Positions 24,321 to 33,746 of a stretch of DNA of 64,000 nucleotides are shown here, piece by piece. Source of the stretch: JAKAKT01 sp041305385. GTDB lineage: Archaea; Micrarchaeota; Micrarchaeia; Burarchaeales; JAKAKT01. Numbering within the stretch: the stretch's first letter is position 1; each line of letters starts with the position of its first letter. The translations under genes and the position numbers were made by a program. The notes under the pieces were generated by a model. That model made no database searches. It saw only the letters and a list, made by a program, of their open reading frames with translations, and had not been told where the DNA came from. Location: the NCBI GenBank assembly GCA_041305385.1, contig JBFYLO010000011.1:1-64000 (forward strand). Reading direction: 5' to 3'.

Positions 24321-25730
24321 CTAGTCGCCGAGCTTTTGGCTTATCTCCTTGTGCATCTGGACAAAAACTGCTTTGCACCCATCGTGGGAGGCGTTGGAGT
24401 TGCAGCTCTTGAGGGCCTTTTTTACCTCGCTCTCGGAAACTACTGTTTGATACAAGTAAAGGCTTCTCGCATAAATGAAGAACGGGCAATCACCACCACC
24501 TCGAGTCAAGTGCAGTCCAAGAGTTCCCATGTCAAGATGGGAAGAAGACAACAGTTCGCCAGGCAACCCAAAATATGCATCGTATCTCGCATCGGCGTCT
24601 GGAGGAACTGGTTTTTCTCTCTTCGTAAACTTTACTGATTCAGAGCCGTACAAACCTCGCATAATCAATGGAAATGCATTGCCTTTAATCGTTATTATTG
24701 GTGCACTCGGAACACCGACCAAAGCTACATTCTTCCTTATCCGAACTCCTCCAAACTGTCCATTTGCGGCTTCTAACCCTTCTACCGGATATCCGCCGAA
24801 GTCTCTTCCATGTATCATGAAAATCGTTGATTTGTCCGAACCAAAAATATAACTGAAAATGGCTAGATAAGAGACGGATTCTTCTCTCCATAAGTCTCTT
24901 ATTGCTCGTACTTGTTCTTCAGTAACGCCGCTTATAAAACCGTCTCCGGATTTCATCTCTGTCTTTCCAATTAGGGGATATCTTTGCATAAAGTCTGCAA
25001 GCTTTCCTCTAAACTCAGGGTCATGAGTTAGAATTATCTTCAATTTTACGTCTCCAAAAAAAGCGCTTCCGACCTTCCCAAGAAATGAAGCATATTTTTC
25101 TCCCAACTGCAACACAGCATGTTTAACCTCCTCACCGTCCATTTTAAGCAAACTTGCATTTGCTGCAGAAGAGACCGCATATTCATAGCTTGGGACTACA
25201 AGCGTCAGCTCTTGTCCTGTTGCCCTAGCGATCTCAAAATAACGAGTTGCTTTTACCAACACGTCCCATGAAACCTTCGTTAGTCCAGAAATCTCCAGCT
25301 TCCATTGCGTTGGGAACTCAGTTATCCCCAATTCATCTATGACGCTTTTCGGGATATCGGCTCCGCCATCGAAAATTGGTTTCGGTGGTGGGTTCTCTAA
25401 AGCCCATTTTACAATTCTCCCATTCGTCACCCCATGTGCAACTACGTCACCATGGTGTAAAAAACAGAAACCGCCAATAATCTGTCCATCTCCACCTCGA
25501 ACTCTTTTTTCAATTAGACTTAGATTTTCACTAAAAAACGCAGAAAATCTGGCCCCGCGGTATCCCTCCACGGTCTCCTCGCTAACCACTCCTTTTTTTA
25601 GAGGGCCAAAAACAGTTATTGGTGCAAATGTCTCTTTACTGGTCCAATGCTGTGTCGCCATCGGGAAAACGTGTTTCGTGAAATGTCTAGACGTCCCATC
25701 AGTTGAAAGAATCCCCTGTCGCATGCCCAT
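24321..25730 (-). CDS. Unknown protein of 469 residues, AT-richer than neighbours
   Basis: No family recognised. The protein is soluble, with mixed alpha and beta character and several Gly-rich motifs (RGGDGQIIGGFCFLHHGDVV, SGDGFISGVTEE, HGRDFGGYPVEGLE). There is no signal peptide or transmembrane helix. The coding sequence is visibly richer in A/T than the flanking genes and uses more A/T-ending codons, which suggests recent acquisition. GATATAAA at 25749-25756 lies about 25 bases from ATG 25730, so it is probably leaderless. It is convergent with the GNAT gene (one-base gap) and 31 bases after the cysS end on the same strand. Confidence 0.65.
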   Translation of the reverse strand: MGMRQGILSTDGTSRHFTKHVFPMATQHWTSKETFAPITVFGPLKKGVVSEETVEGYRGARFSAFFSENLSLIEKRVRGGDGQIIGGFCFLHHGDVVAHGVTNGRIVKWALENPPPKPIFDGGADIPKSVIDELGITEFPTQWKLEISGLTKVSWDVLVKATRYFEIARATGQELTLVVPSYEYAVSSAANASLLKMDGEEVKHAVLQLGEKYASFLGKVGSAFFGDVKLKIILTHDPEFRGKLADFMQRYPLIGKTEMKSGDGFISGVTEEQVRAIRDLWREESVSYLAIFSYIFGSDKSTIFMIHGRDFGGYPVEGLEAANGQFGGVRIRKNVALVGVPSAPIITIKGNAFPLIMRGLYGSESVKFTKREKPVPPDADARYDAYFGLPGELLSSSHLDMGTLGLHLTRGGGDCPFFIYARSLYLYQTVVSESEVKKALKSCNSNASHDGCKAVFVQMHKEISQKLGD

Positions 25731-25761
25731 TATTTCTAAGAATTCAGTTTTATATCCTTTT

Positions 25762-27000
25762 TCAGATAGGGAAAGCCCCGGTCGCCCTGTCGAACTCGCG
25801 GATTGCCTTCAGGAACTCCCTCATGCATCCCCTGCAGAGCAAGCCCGTCCTTCTCCTCCTGTCTGCCTCCCCAATCAGCTCCACGGCGTGCCTGAAAGCA
25901 GTTTCGAAATCGAGTCCGTCATTGAGGGCCTCGAAAAAGAGCCTCCTTTTCTCCAGAATAACAGGGCAGAAGTGCTCCCTCACCTTGCACCTCTTCGTGT
26001 TCTTTATGTGTTTCATAGTGTTCCTAAACTCCCGATACTTGGCTTCGTATTCCCGGAGCCTGGAAAGGGTGAAGTTCACCTTTTTGGTATACGGTTTTGA
26101 GAGGAGAAGCCACTTTATCGCAGTCACCGAGAACCCCATGCCCTGCAGCTGCTCGACTGAGTAGTAGTTCTTGAGGCTCTTGCTCATCTTCTTTCCGTTC
26201 ACCATTAAGTGCCTCACGTGGAACCAGTATTTTGCCGGAATCTCTCCAGTCAGCGCCTGCACCTGGGCAATCTCGTTCTCGTGGTGCGAGAAGATGTTGT
26301 CGAACCCGCCTGCGTGGATGTCCATGGGAATTTTCAGGAATTTCATGCAGAGGACAGGGCATTCTGCGTTCCAGGAGGGCATTCCCTTCCCGAGCTTTGT
26401 TTTCCAGTAGATTTTTCCGTGCGATTTGCGGTAAGCATACCAAAGGAGGAAGTCGCCTGCCTGGAATCCCTGGTAATCGTAGAGGCGAACGCGGGAGTTG
26501 AGCTGCTTTTTCATAAACTTGTATTTCGAGAGAATCCCGTAGTTCTTGGATTTCGAGATGTCGAAATAGATGTCCCCATTCAGCCCATAGGCATACCCTT
26601 TCTTCATCATTTCCTGAATTGCCGCAACCATCTCCTTGACATTTTTCGAAGCTCGCGGGTAACAAGTTGCAGGGAGGAGCCCGAATTCCTTGGTCCCATC
26701 GAAAAAGACTTTTGTGTTCTTCCTCATCAGACTCCAGAACTCGGTTTTGCTTTTTTTGGCAGCGGCAATCCCCTTCGTCTCAAGGTCCGTGATGTTCATT
26801 ATGTGCCTGACCTTGTATCCATCGTGGACGAGGACCCGCTTCAGCAAATCCTCATAAATGAAGGTCCGGTAATTCCCAAGGTGCGGGAGGTCATAGACCG
26901 AGGGGCCGCAGGTGTAGAACTGAATCTCTTTCGGGTTCACAGGTATGAAATCCTCCTTCCTTCCAGTTATTGTGTTGTAGAGCCTAAGGGCCAAACTCAC
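25762..27000 (-). CDS. cysS: Cysteinyl-tRNA synthetase
   Basis: Class I synthetase charging tRNA-Cys. The HIGH-type signature is CGPSVYDLPHLGNYRTFIYE with the first zinc Cys; the other zinc ligands are in MPSWNAECPVLCMKFL and FDNIFSHHENEIAQ; KMSKS is in VNGKKMSKSLKNYYSVEQL. 412 residues, slightly shorter than usual bacterial enzymes because the anticodon/C-terminal part is compact; it ends with a Cys/Arg-rich segment. The GTG start overlaps the ABC permease stop (GTGA), so it is translated as the third gene of an exporter operon. No other synthetase lies nearby. Confidence 0.95.
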   Translation of the reverse strand: MSLALRLYNTITGRKEDFIPVNPKEIQFYTCGPSVYDLPHLGNYRTFIYEDLLKRVLVHDGYKVRHIMNITDLETKGIAAAKKSKTEFWSLMRKNTKVFFDGTKEFGLLPATCYPRASKNVKEMVAAIQEMMKKGYAYGLNGDIYFDISKSKNYGILSKYKFMKKQLNSRVRLYDYQGFQAGDFLLWYAYRKSHGKIYWKTKLGKGMPSWNAECPVLCMKFLKIPMDIHAGGFDNIFSHHENEIAQVQALTGEIPAKYWFHVRHLMVNGKKMSKSLKNYYSVEQLQGMGFSVTAIKWLLLSKPYTKKVNFTLSRLREYEAKYREFRNTMKHIKNTKRCKVREHFCPVILEKRRLFFEALNDGLDFETAFRHAVELIGEADRRRRTGLLCRGCMREFLKAIREFDRATGAFPI

Positions 27001-27758
27001 ACCTGCATGCGCTTGAAGCTATAAGTGCCAATGAGAATTGCGATTATCATCGTGGTCCCTATCACTAGCAGATCAACAATTATTGGAAATTGCCCTCCCC
27101 CGACCATCACCTGCCTCAGCGCATCCACTCCGTAGAACAGCGGGTTGAGTTTAACCACGACGTCGAGCCAGCCCGGGAGGTTGCTGGTTGGAAACAGGGC
27201 CCCGGAGAACAGGAACATGGGCCACATCACGAAAGTCATCACCAGGTTGAATCCCTCGGGGCTCGAGAGGTTCGCCCCGATTATCAGGCCGATACTCACA
27301 AGGCAGGCCCCGAGATAGACTGCTATGAGAAAAGCGAGAATTGCCGTCAGAGGACTCAGGTTGAAACCAAACAGGGTGCTAGCAATCACCAACAGAAGGC
27401 CTGTCTGAATCGCCCCATCGGTGACTCCCCCAAGCATTTTCCCTATGAATACAGAGGTTCTGCTGACTGGGGCAACCAGGACCTCCTTCAGGAAATCCAA
27501 TTTCCTGTCCCACACGATGTAAACTCCATAGAAAAGCGAGACAAACAGCACATTCATCGAAATTATTCCTGGAAACACGAAATCCTTGTAGTTGACTCCC
27601 TGCAAATCAACAGATGCCCCGAGCCCGGTCCCGAGGGCTGCGAGCCAGAGGAGCGGGGTGATTATGGACGAGACTACCCTCTCCTTTTCCCTGAAGAAAA
27701 CCTTGACTTCCCGGAGCCAAATGCCGTAAATCCCAGTTAGTTCGCTCATAAATCTCAT
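26997..27758 (-). CDS. ABC-2 type transporter permease
   Basis: 253 residues with six transmembrane helices in the ABC-2/DrrB pattern. An N-terminal cytoplasmic segment (WLREVKVFFREKERVVSSII) is followed by FVFPGIISMNVLFVSLFYGV, VWDRKLDFLKEVLVAPVSR (the conserved mid-loop) and the re-entrant-like GFNLVMTFVMWPMFLFSGAL. It overlaps the ATPase stop (ATGA), so the two form one exporter for lipids, drugs or polymers. Confidence 0.9.
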   Translation of the reverse strand: MRFMSELTGIYGIWLREVKVFFREKERVVSSIITPLLWLAALGTGLGASVDLQGVNYKDFVFPGIISMNVLFVSLFYGVYIVWDRKLDFLKEVLVAPVSRTSVFIGKMLGGVTDGAIQTGLLLVIASTLFGFNLSPLTAILAFLIAVYLGACLVSIGLIIGANLSSPEGFNLVMTFVMWPMFLFSGALFPTSNLPGWLDVVVKLNPLFYGVDALRQVMVGGGQFPIIVDLLVIGTTMIIAILIGTYSFKRMQV

Positions 27759-28717
27759 CTATTGTTCGAGTTCATGGTCCTCTCGAAAATGCCCCCTTCC
27801 GCATGGTCCTCCCTGATGTCTTTTCCAGTGTAGTGGATGAACACGTCGTTCAAAGTCGGTTTTCGGACCTCTATTTCTCCAAGCTCGCCAGTTTTCGCCA
27901 AAAGCGCGCAGAGGTTCTTCCCAGCGTTCTCGACCTTTATTTTTACGAGCTCCCCACTCCGCTCGATTCCCTTCACGAACTTGAGCCCCTTCGTGAGCTT
28001 CGCGATGTCCTTGTCCGTTTTCGCCATTACTATGTCGTCTGCCCCAAGGCTCTTTTTCAATTCGAATGGAGTCCCAAGGGTGATTAGCTTACCGTGGTCA
28101 ATTATGGCAATCCTGTCCGCCAGATTTTCGGCTTCCTCCATGTAATGGGTTGTCAGGAGAACGGTTATGTTCTGCTTTCTCGCCAGGTCCCGTATGTAAG
28201 TCCATATGTGGTTCCTGGTCTGCGGGTCAAGGCCAGTTGTCGGCTCATCGAGGAAAAGAACCTTTGGCATGTGCAGGAGGCCCCTGGCTATTTCTGCCCG
28301 CTTCCTCATCCCTCCTGAGTAAGTTTTAATCTGCCCGTCCGCCCTGTCAAAGAGCCCCACGATTTTCAGGACTTCGGGGATTCTCCTGAGCCTCTCGCTC
28401 TTTTCCATTCCGTACAGCAATCCATGAAGCTCGAGGTTCTCCCTCGCTGTGAGCAGGTCGTCTATGCTCGGGGACTGGAAGACAATGCCTATTGACTTTC
28501 TTACTTGGAGAGCCTGGTCCCTGATGTCAAATCCGTTGACAGTGGCAGTCCCGCTCGTGGGCGCGAGAAGCGAGGTCAGCATCGAAATTGTCGTTGTTTT
28601 TCCAGCCCCATTGGGCCCGAGGAGAGCAAAAATCTCGCCCTCCTTAATCACGAGGTCCAGAGCATCCACTGCCGTCAAGTTGCCGAACTTCTTAGTAAGC
28701 TTGAAAGTCTTAATCAC
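27755..28717 (-). CDS. ABC-2 exporter ATP-binding protein (DrrA-like)
   Basis: 320 residues. Walker A GPNGAGKTTTISML, Q-loop IGIVFQSPSIDDLLTARENL, signature YSGGMRKRAEIARGLLHMP, Walker B VLFLDEPTTGLDPQTRNHIW and the H-loop LLTTHYMEEAENLAD are all intact. The C-terminal extension of about 90 residues is the DrrA-type regulatory tail. It is first in the operon ATPase-permease-cysS. The cargo cannot be told from sequence. Confidence 0.93.
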   Translation of the reverse strand: MIKTFKLTKKFGNLTAVDALDLVIKEGEIFALLGPNGAGKTTTISMLTSLLAPTSGTATVNGFDIRDQALQVRKSIGIVFQSPSIDDLLTARENLELHGLLYGMEKSERLRRIPEVLKIVGLFDRADGQIKTYSGGMRKRAEIARGLLHMPKVLFLDEPTTGLDPQTRNHIWTYIRDLARKQNITVLLTTHYMEEAENLADRIAIIDHGKLITLGTPFELKKSLGADDIVMAKTDKDIAKLTKGLKFVKGIERSGELVKIKVENAGKNLCALLAKTGELGEIEVRKPTLNDVFIHYTGKDIREDHAEGGIFERTMNSNNR

Positions 28718-28819
28718 AATAAGCCCTTTAGAGAATAGGTCCCGGGAATTTAAAACATTAGCGGAGGCTTAACATCGTTAGGAATTCCAATTAAAAAATC
28801 TTCCCGCCAAATTCTTTTC

Positions 28820-29116
28820 ATGAAAAAATTCAAGTCTGGTTCAGAGTTCAAGGCAAGCCTAAACAATGACGAAGTGACTGCAGTTTTCTACATGGCCTAC
28901 TGCCCTTTCTGCCGCGCATTCTGCCCGAAGTTTGAAGCGAAATTCGGCAAGAGCGATAAGCACGTTATGGTTGCCATTGATGAGGATTCGGATTGCTCCT
29001 GGGTTGACTACAAAATCGATGCTGTTCCAACTGTGCTTGTTTTCAAGGGGAAGAAAATTGTGAAGCGATTCGATGCGGTTCCCGGAGCCGGGCTGAAAAT
29101 TGAAGACGTGAAATAA
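28820..29116 (+). CDS. Thioredoxin-fold protein
   Basis: 98 residues with active site YMAYCPFCRAFCPKFEAKF (CPFC) and the cis-Pro strand DAVPTVLVFKGKKIVKRF. The additional Cys four residues after the active site and another in SDCSW are unusual for thioredoxin. Probably a cytosolic disulfide reductase. The 102-base gap before it holds an AT-rich promoter region shared with the divergent ABC operon. Confidence 0.85.
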   Translation: MKKFKSGSEFKASLNNDEVTAVFYMAYCPFCRAFCPKFEAKFGKSDKHVMVAIDEDSDCSWVDYKIDAVPTVLVFKGKKIVKRFDAVPGAGLKIEDVK

Positions 29117-29118
29117 GA

Positions 29119-29868
29119 CTAACTCGAAGCATTTTTCCAAAGAAGCTTAAAGTGGATGTTGTAAGCTTTCGCCAGCTGCTTGCTCACCATCATGACTGCA
29201 AAGAAATCGTCCTGCGTTGGATGGTAAATGATCACCCTGTCCGCATAGAGAATTATTGAAGATGGGAGGTCCATCCCGCTCGGAAGCCATCGCACCTTTA
29301 CGTTCTCCCCCCTCAGTTCTTCTAAGCCCTGTTTTTCCGCGCTCGCCAGCACATACCTGTTGATTTTGAGTTTTTCCATCTGCTTTAGGAAATTCAGCCA
29401 CCAAACTCCCACAACTTGATACGACCTCCCAGTCCACCCGATTGTCCTCCATTTCGCCCCCATTTTAGTGTGCTTCATCAAGTCCATGAATACTGTCTTG
29501 AATCCCTCCTTCCCCCTAAACATCATTACGTCGAACCGTTCCCCCCTCTCAGGAGTTATCTGCTTTATTTTCTTAATTGCAGCGTCAAGTTCAGTGTTCA
29601 GTCTCTTCAGTTCAGCTTCCTTTTGCCTTAGAACATCCCTCAATCTCTCAGGTTCAGCAGCCTGAAAATGCCTCTTGTTGTCCCTTATGGCAAATGAGGC
29701 GAGCCCTTTCGTTCCTAAGGAATTCAACGAGTCGTACACGTGCGGCCTGCTGATGTTCGTGCGCTTAACCAGCGTGCTCGCCGGGCAGGGGCCGTATTCA
29801 GCAAGAAGAAGATAGACCTCTGCCTCCTGTTTTGAGAGGCCAAGTCTCTCGAGCTCCGGTATTTCCAT
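29119..29868 (-). CDS. TrmB-like transcriptional regulator
   Basis: 249 residues from ATG 29868. The N-terminal winged HTH is typical of TrmB (LGLSKQEAEVYLLLAEYG, then RTNISRPHVYDSLNSLGTKG). A short coiled coil (about 85-105, EAELKRLNTELDAAIKKIKQ) and a C-terminal effector domain with DVMMFRGKEGFKTVFMDLM follow. A longer frame upstream crosses the promoter and operator and is rejected. It is divergent from the HemN-like gene and shares a palindromic operator with it, so it is probably autoregulatory and controls that gene. Confidence 0.85.
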   Translation of the reverse strand: MEIPELERLGLSKQEAEVYLLLAEYGPCPASTLVKRTNISRPHVYDSLNSLGTKGLASFAIRDNKRHFQAAEPERLRDVLRQKEAELKRLNTELDAAIKKIKQITPERGERFDVMMFRGKEGFKTVFMDLMKHTKMGAKWRTIGWTGRSYQVVGVWWLNFLKQMEKLKINRYVLASAEKQGLEELRGENVKVRWLPSGMDLPSSIILYADRVIIYHPTQDDFFAVMMVSKQLAKAYNIHFKLLWKNASS

Positions 29869-29878
29869 ATGGAGGGCC

Positions 29879-29901
29879 TGTTGTCCATTTTCAGGACAAC
29901 A
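29879..29901. promoter_or_regulatory. Palindromic operator between trmB-like and hemN-like genes
   Basis: TGTTGTCC and GGACAACA form a perfect 8-bp inverted repeat with a seven-base spacer. On the minus side it overlaps the expected transcription start of the regulator (TATA CATAAATAC read in reverse at 29922-29930). On the plus side it abuts CCTTATTAG (29904-29912), a TATA candidate 26 bases before ATG 29933. A protein bound here would affect both promoters. Confidence 0.65.
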
Positions 29902-29932
29902 TACCTTATTAGGCAGGAAAACATAAATACGT

Positions 29933-31060
29933 ATGTCCATGAGCAACAGGACAAAAAAAGTAGTCCGAGGGACAATCAAAAAACCTACGGACTACGGGTT
30001 TCAGGTCATAACTCCCTGGTTCCGCGAGCACCAGAAGACCGAGGCAAGGGAAAAACTGATTTCCGAAGCCCTCCGAAAAGGCCGGATGAGCCTTTATGTT
30101 CACATCCCTTTCTGTAAATCCAAATGCGCCTATTGTGCCTATGTCTCAAGGACGCCCACGACCGACCTAGTGGACTCATACTTCGAAGCTCTAAAAAACG
30201 AGATTCAGTTATTTGGGTCGCTTTCGAACGTCCAAGTGACATCAATATACTTTGGAGGAGGCACTCCAACGCTCATCCCAACAAAACTACTAGAAACGAT
30301 GGCTTTCGTGCGCTCTCGGTTTTCAGTGAAGGAAGGCGCAGAAATAACAGTCGAAACCCACCCGAAAACAGTAAATACGCGCCTTTTATCTTCTCTGAAA
30401 AAAGCAGGCGTTAACCGGCTTTCCATGGGTGTCCAGTCATTCTCAAATGAAATTTTGAAAGCTATGAACCGAGGCCACACGGCAGAGGAGGCGATTGATG
30501 CAGCACAAAAAATCAGGGCTGCAGGGTTTCAGAGGTTCAATATAGACCTAATTTACGCCTACCCAAAGCAGGACATTGAAATTTGGATGAAAACCCTTGA
30601 GCAGGCAGTTGTGCTTTGCCCTACTGAGATTACAACTTACCGTGTAAGGCTCGGAAACAGGGGGGGCAAAACGCCGCTCAGGCTCCAGTATGAAACGAGC
30701 CCGGAAGACTTTCCGGACGAGGCTCTCGTATCAAAAATGGAGACAAGTACGAGGAAAATCTTGGGGAAGAACGGCTATTCCGAAAGTCCCGTCGGATGGT
30801 TCATAAAAGAAGGAGTGTGCGAGCCACAGATGTGCATCGACAGGTGGAGGGACCAGGTCCCGCTGATTGGATTTGGGCCCGGGGCATATTCCATGGGGCA
30901 GCTCTCCCAATACCAAAACACCAGCAATATACTGGAATATGTTGAACGAGCTGATCCCAGCAACCCAACCGCATTAATAGAAAAGGGCATGGTTTTGACC
31001 AAAACCGAGGCGGAAGCGGCCAGGGATTGGAAAAAGAAAAAGTTTTCTGACAACGAGTGA
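29933..31060 (+). CDS. HemN/HemW-like radical SAM protein
   Basis: 375 residues. The radical SAM cluster motif is VHIPFCKSKCAYCAYVSRT, followed by YFGGGTPTLIPTKLLE, ITVETHPKT, GVNRLSMGVQSFSNEIL and FNIDLIYAYPKQ, the coproporphyrinogen oxidase-like order. The C-terminal HemN domain is partial, ending soon after LIGFGPGAYSMG. Family members include anaerobic coproporphyrinogen III dehydrogenase, HemW haem chaperones and haem-degrading HutW/ChuW types. No other haem genes are seen, so I do not choose. The first ATG fits a leaderless start. Confidence 0.85.
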   Translation: MSMSNRTKKVVRGTIKKPTDYGFQVITPWFREHQKTEAREKLISEALRKGRMSLYVHIPFCKSKCAYCAYVSRTPTTDLVDSYFEALKNEIQLFGSLSNVQVTSIYFGGGTPTLIPTKLLETMAFVRSRFSVKEGAEITVETHPKTVNTRLLSSLKKAGVNRLSMGVQSFSNEILKAMNRGHTAEEAIDAAQKIRAAGFQRFNIDLIYAYPKQDIEIWMKTLEQAVVLCPTEITTYRVRLGNRGGKTPLRLQYETSPEDFPDEALVSKMETSTRKILGKNGYSESPVGWFIKEGVCEPQMCIDRWRDQVPLIGFGPGAYSMGQLSQYQNTSNILEYVERADPSNPTALIEKGMVLTKTEAEAARDWKKKKFSDNE

Positions 31061-31107
31061 CTATCGGCTAGAAATCCCTTTAAGCTTAACCAGGCATACC
31101 AAGTCGG

Positions 31108-33678
31108 ATGGCAGACCTGGATTTGACGAAAATAAATGGCCTTTCCGAAGCAGAAGCAGCCGAATTCTTAATAAAAAATGGCCCAAACGAGCTCCCCTCA
31201 TCAAAACCAAGGGGCGTGCTCCACATGGCCATCGAAGTGATAAAGGAGCCCATGTTCCTCCTGCTCATTGCCGGGGGCCTCATCTATCTCGCCCTGGGCG
31301 AACCCAGGGATGCAATGCTCCTGTTCTTCTTCGTGTTCGTAGTCATCGCAATAACTTTCTACCAGGAGAGGAAAACCGAGCGGGCGCTCGAAGCCCTCAG
31401 GGACCTCTCAAGCCCGAGAGCCCTGGTGATTAGGGGCGGGGAGCAGAGGAGAATCGCCGGGAAGGAAGTGGTGAAGGGCGACATAATCCTCCTTTCAGAG
31501 GGGGACAGGGTCCCGGCTGATGCGGTTGTCCTTGCATGCTCAAACCTCTCAGTTGATGAGTCTCTTCTCACTGGCGAGTCTGTCCCGGTGCGAAAGTCGA
31601 CCTGGGATGGGGAAGCGAAAATGTCCGCCCCTGGAGGAGACGACCTCCCGTCAATCTATTCCGGAACCCTTGTCGTTTCCGGAAGGGGAGTTGCGAGAGT
31701 CGAGTCAACTGGAATGAGCACCGAGATGGGAAAAATAGGGAGGGCGCTCACAACAATTGAAACTGAAAAGACGCTTCTCCAAAAGGAGACTGCAGTGATT
31801 GTCAGGAATTTCGCTCTGGCAGGGCTTCTCCTGTGCGCCCTGGTTGTAGCTTCCTATGGATTAATTCAAAACCAGTGGCTTTCAGGCCTTCTTGCAGGAA
31901 TAACCACTGCCATGGCTATTCTCCCGGAGGAATTCCCGGTAGTTCTAACTGTATTCCTTGCTCTCGGGGCCTGGAGGATGTCAAAGAAGAACGTTCTTGC
32001 GAGCAGGATTCCTGCGCTCGAGACACTTGGCTCGGCGACAGTCCTTTGTGTGGACAAGACCGGAACCCTGACCATGAACCAGATGTCAGTGGCAAGCCTT
32101 TATGCCAGGGGCAAATCATGGTCCCAGGAAGAAGGAGGGTTCCCGGAGGAGTTCCACGAGCTTCTCGAATTCGGGATTCTCGCAAGCCAGAAGGACCCGT
32201 TCGACCCGATGGAGAAGGCGGTGCGAGGCCTCGGGGAAACCGCCCCATTCAAGTCCGAGCACATTCACAACGACTGGGTCCTGATCCGCGAGTATCCGCT
32301 CTCCGAGAAGCTGCTTGCGATGTCCCACGTCTGGAAATCGCTGGATGGAAAGGATTATGTGATTGCAGTCAAGGGAGCGCCCGAGGCTGTCGCCGACCTC
32401 TGCCATTTCCCAAAAAGGCAGAACGAGGAGCTCTCCAAAAGCATAACCGAGCTAGCCTCCGAGGGCCTCAGGGTGCTCGGGGTTGCCAAAGCCCAGTTCA
32501 AGGCAAAGAGGCTTCCCAAGGAGCAGCACGATTTCGAATTCGAGTTCCTCGGGCTCATCGGATTCTCGGACCCAGTCAGGCCTGGGGTTCCCGGGTCAGT
32601 GAAAGATTGCCATTCAGCCGGCATTCGCGTCATAATGATAACCGGGGACTACCCAGCCACTGCGAGCAACATCGCGAGGCAAATCGGGCTTGCGAACCCG
32701 CAGAACGTAATCACGGGCCCGGAACTTGATGCGATGCCGGACTCCGAGCTTCAGGAGCGCATAAAGACCACCAATCTCTTCGCGAGAGCAGTGCCTGAGC
32801 AGAAGCTTCGGATTGTGAACGCCCTCAAGGCGAACGGTGAGATAGTCGCCATGACGGGTGATGGAGTGAACGACGCCCCAGCGCTCAAGGCCGCACACAT
32901 AGGTGTGGCCATGGGGAAGAGGGGAACGGATGTAGCGAGAGAGTCCTCGGCCCTCGTCATTCTTGATGACGACTTCTCCTCAATCGTTGGCGCAGTCAGG
33001 ATGGGACGAAGGCTCCTGGACAACATAAAGAAGGCGATGGCCTACATTTTCGCAATCCATGTGCCCATAGCAGGCCTCTCCCTCATCCCAGCAGTCATGA
33101 ATTGGCCGGCAATGCTCTTCCCAGTTCACGTTGTCTTCCTCGAGCTCATAATCGACCCAGCCTGCTCCATAGTGTTCGAGGCAGAGCGGGAAGAGGCGGA
33201 CGTGATGGGGCGCAAACCGAGGGACCCGAAGAAGCCGCTGTTCGGGAAGAGGGCCGTGGGCCTAAGCCTCCTCCAGGGCGCAAGCGTGCTCGCAATCGTG
33301 CTCGCCATCTACTGGTTTTTCCTTTCCAATGGACCATTCGGCGCCGATGGCCCAGAGGCCCGCACAATCGCCTTCACCACCCTGGTTATCGCGAACCTGA
33401 GCCTCATACTGTCAAACCTCTCATGGTCGCACTCGTTAATCGGCTCGCTTCGGTCCGGCAATTCCGCGCTCCTGGTTGTCTTGGGAGGGGCGCTCGGAGT
33501 TCTGGCTCTTGTGCTCTACGTTCCTTTCCTCCAGAAACTCTTCCATTTCGCCCCGCTTCATGCTGAAGATATCCTCCTGTGCCTTTCCGCAGGCGCCCTA
33601 AGCGTAATCTGGTTTGAGGCGCTGAAGTTCGTGCACAGAAAGAGCAGGGGAGTTTACGATGGCCCGATAACGCCCTAG
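31108..33678 (+). CDS. P2-type cation-transporting P-type ATPase
   Basis: 856 residues. The actuator motif is LLTGESVPVRK; the phosphorylation motif is CVDKTGTLTMNQ; nucleotide-domain KGAPE and hinge MTGDGVNDAPALKAAHIGVA are intact. About ten transmembrane helices. The M4 ion-site motif reads PEEFPVVLT where Ca-ATPases have PEGLP, which marks an uncharacterised subgroup. An N-terminal cation ATPase domain with LSEAEAAEFLIKNGPNELP precedes M1. The likely ion is Ca2+, Mn2+ or Mg2+. It is 48 bases after the HemN-like gene. Confidence 0.93.
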   Translation: MADLDLTKINGLSEAEAAEFLIKNGPNELPSSKPRGVLHMAIEVIKEPMFLLLIAGGLIYLALGEPRDAMLLFFFVFVVIAITFYQERKTERALEALRDLSSPRALVIRGGEQRRIAGKEVVKGDIILLSEGDRVPADAVVLACSNLSVDESLLTGESVPVRKSTWDGEAKMSAPGGDDLPSIYSGTLVVSGRGVARVESTGMSTEMGKIGRALTTIETEKTLLQKETAVIVRNFALAGLLLCALVVASYGLIQNQWLSGLLAGITTAMAILPEEFPVVLTVFLALGAWRMSKKNVLASRIPALETLGSATVLCVDKTGTLTMNQMSVASLYARGKSWSQEEGGFPEEFHELLEFGILASQKDPFDPMEKAVRGLGETAPFKSEHIHNDWVLIREYPLSEKLLAMSHVWKSLDGKDYVIAVKGAPEAVADLCHFPKRQNEELSKSITELASEGLRVLGVAKAQFKAKRLPKEQHDFEFEFLGLIGFSDPVRPGVPGSVKDCHSAGIRVIMITGDYPATASNIARQIGLANPQNVITGPELDAMPDSELQERIKTTNLFARAVPEQKLRIVNALKANGEIVAMTGDGVNDAPALKAAHIGVAMGKRGTDVARESSALVILDDDFSSIVGAVRMGRRLLDNIKKAMAYIFAIHVPIAGLSLIPAVMNWPAMLFPVHVVFLELIIDPACSIVFEAEREEADVMGRKPRDPKKPLFGKRAVGLSLLQGASVLAIVLAIYWFFLSNGPFGADGPEARTIAFTTLVIANLSLILSNLSWSHSLIGSLRSGNSALLVVLGGALGVLALVLYVPFLQKLFHFAPLHAEDILLCLSAGALSVIWFEALKFVHRKSRGVYDGPITP

Positions 33679-33746
33679 GTCTCCCCAACACGGTTCGCCC
33701 GGCCCAGAGATTCCAGAACCAAGCGAGCCGCATTATTTTTTGGTTG

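Noticed and set aside
25762..28717. Restriction-modification, CRISPR-Cas or other defence cluster
   Set aside because: Genes are an ABC exporter and a tRNA synthetase; no nuclease, methylase, Cas gene or CRISPR repeat was seen anywhere in the window apart from the HEPN/MNT pair.
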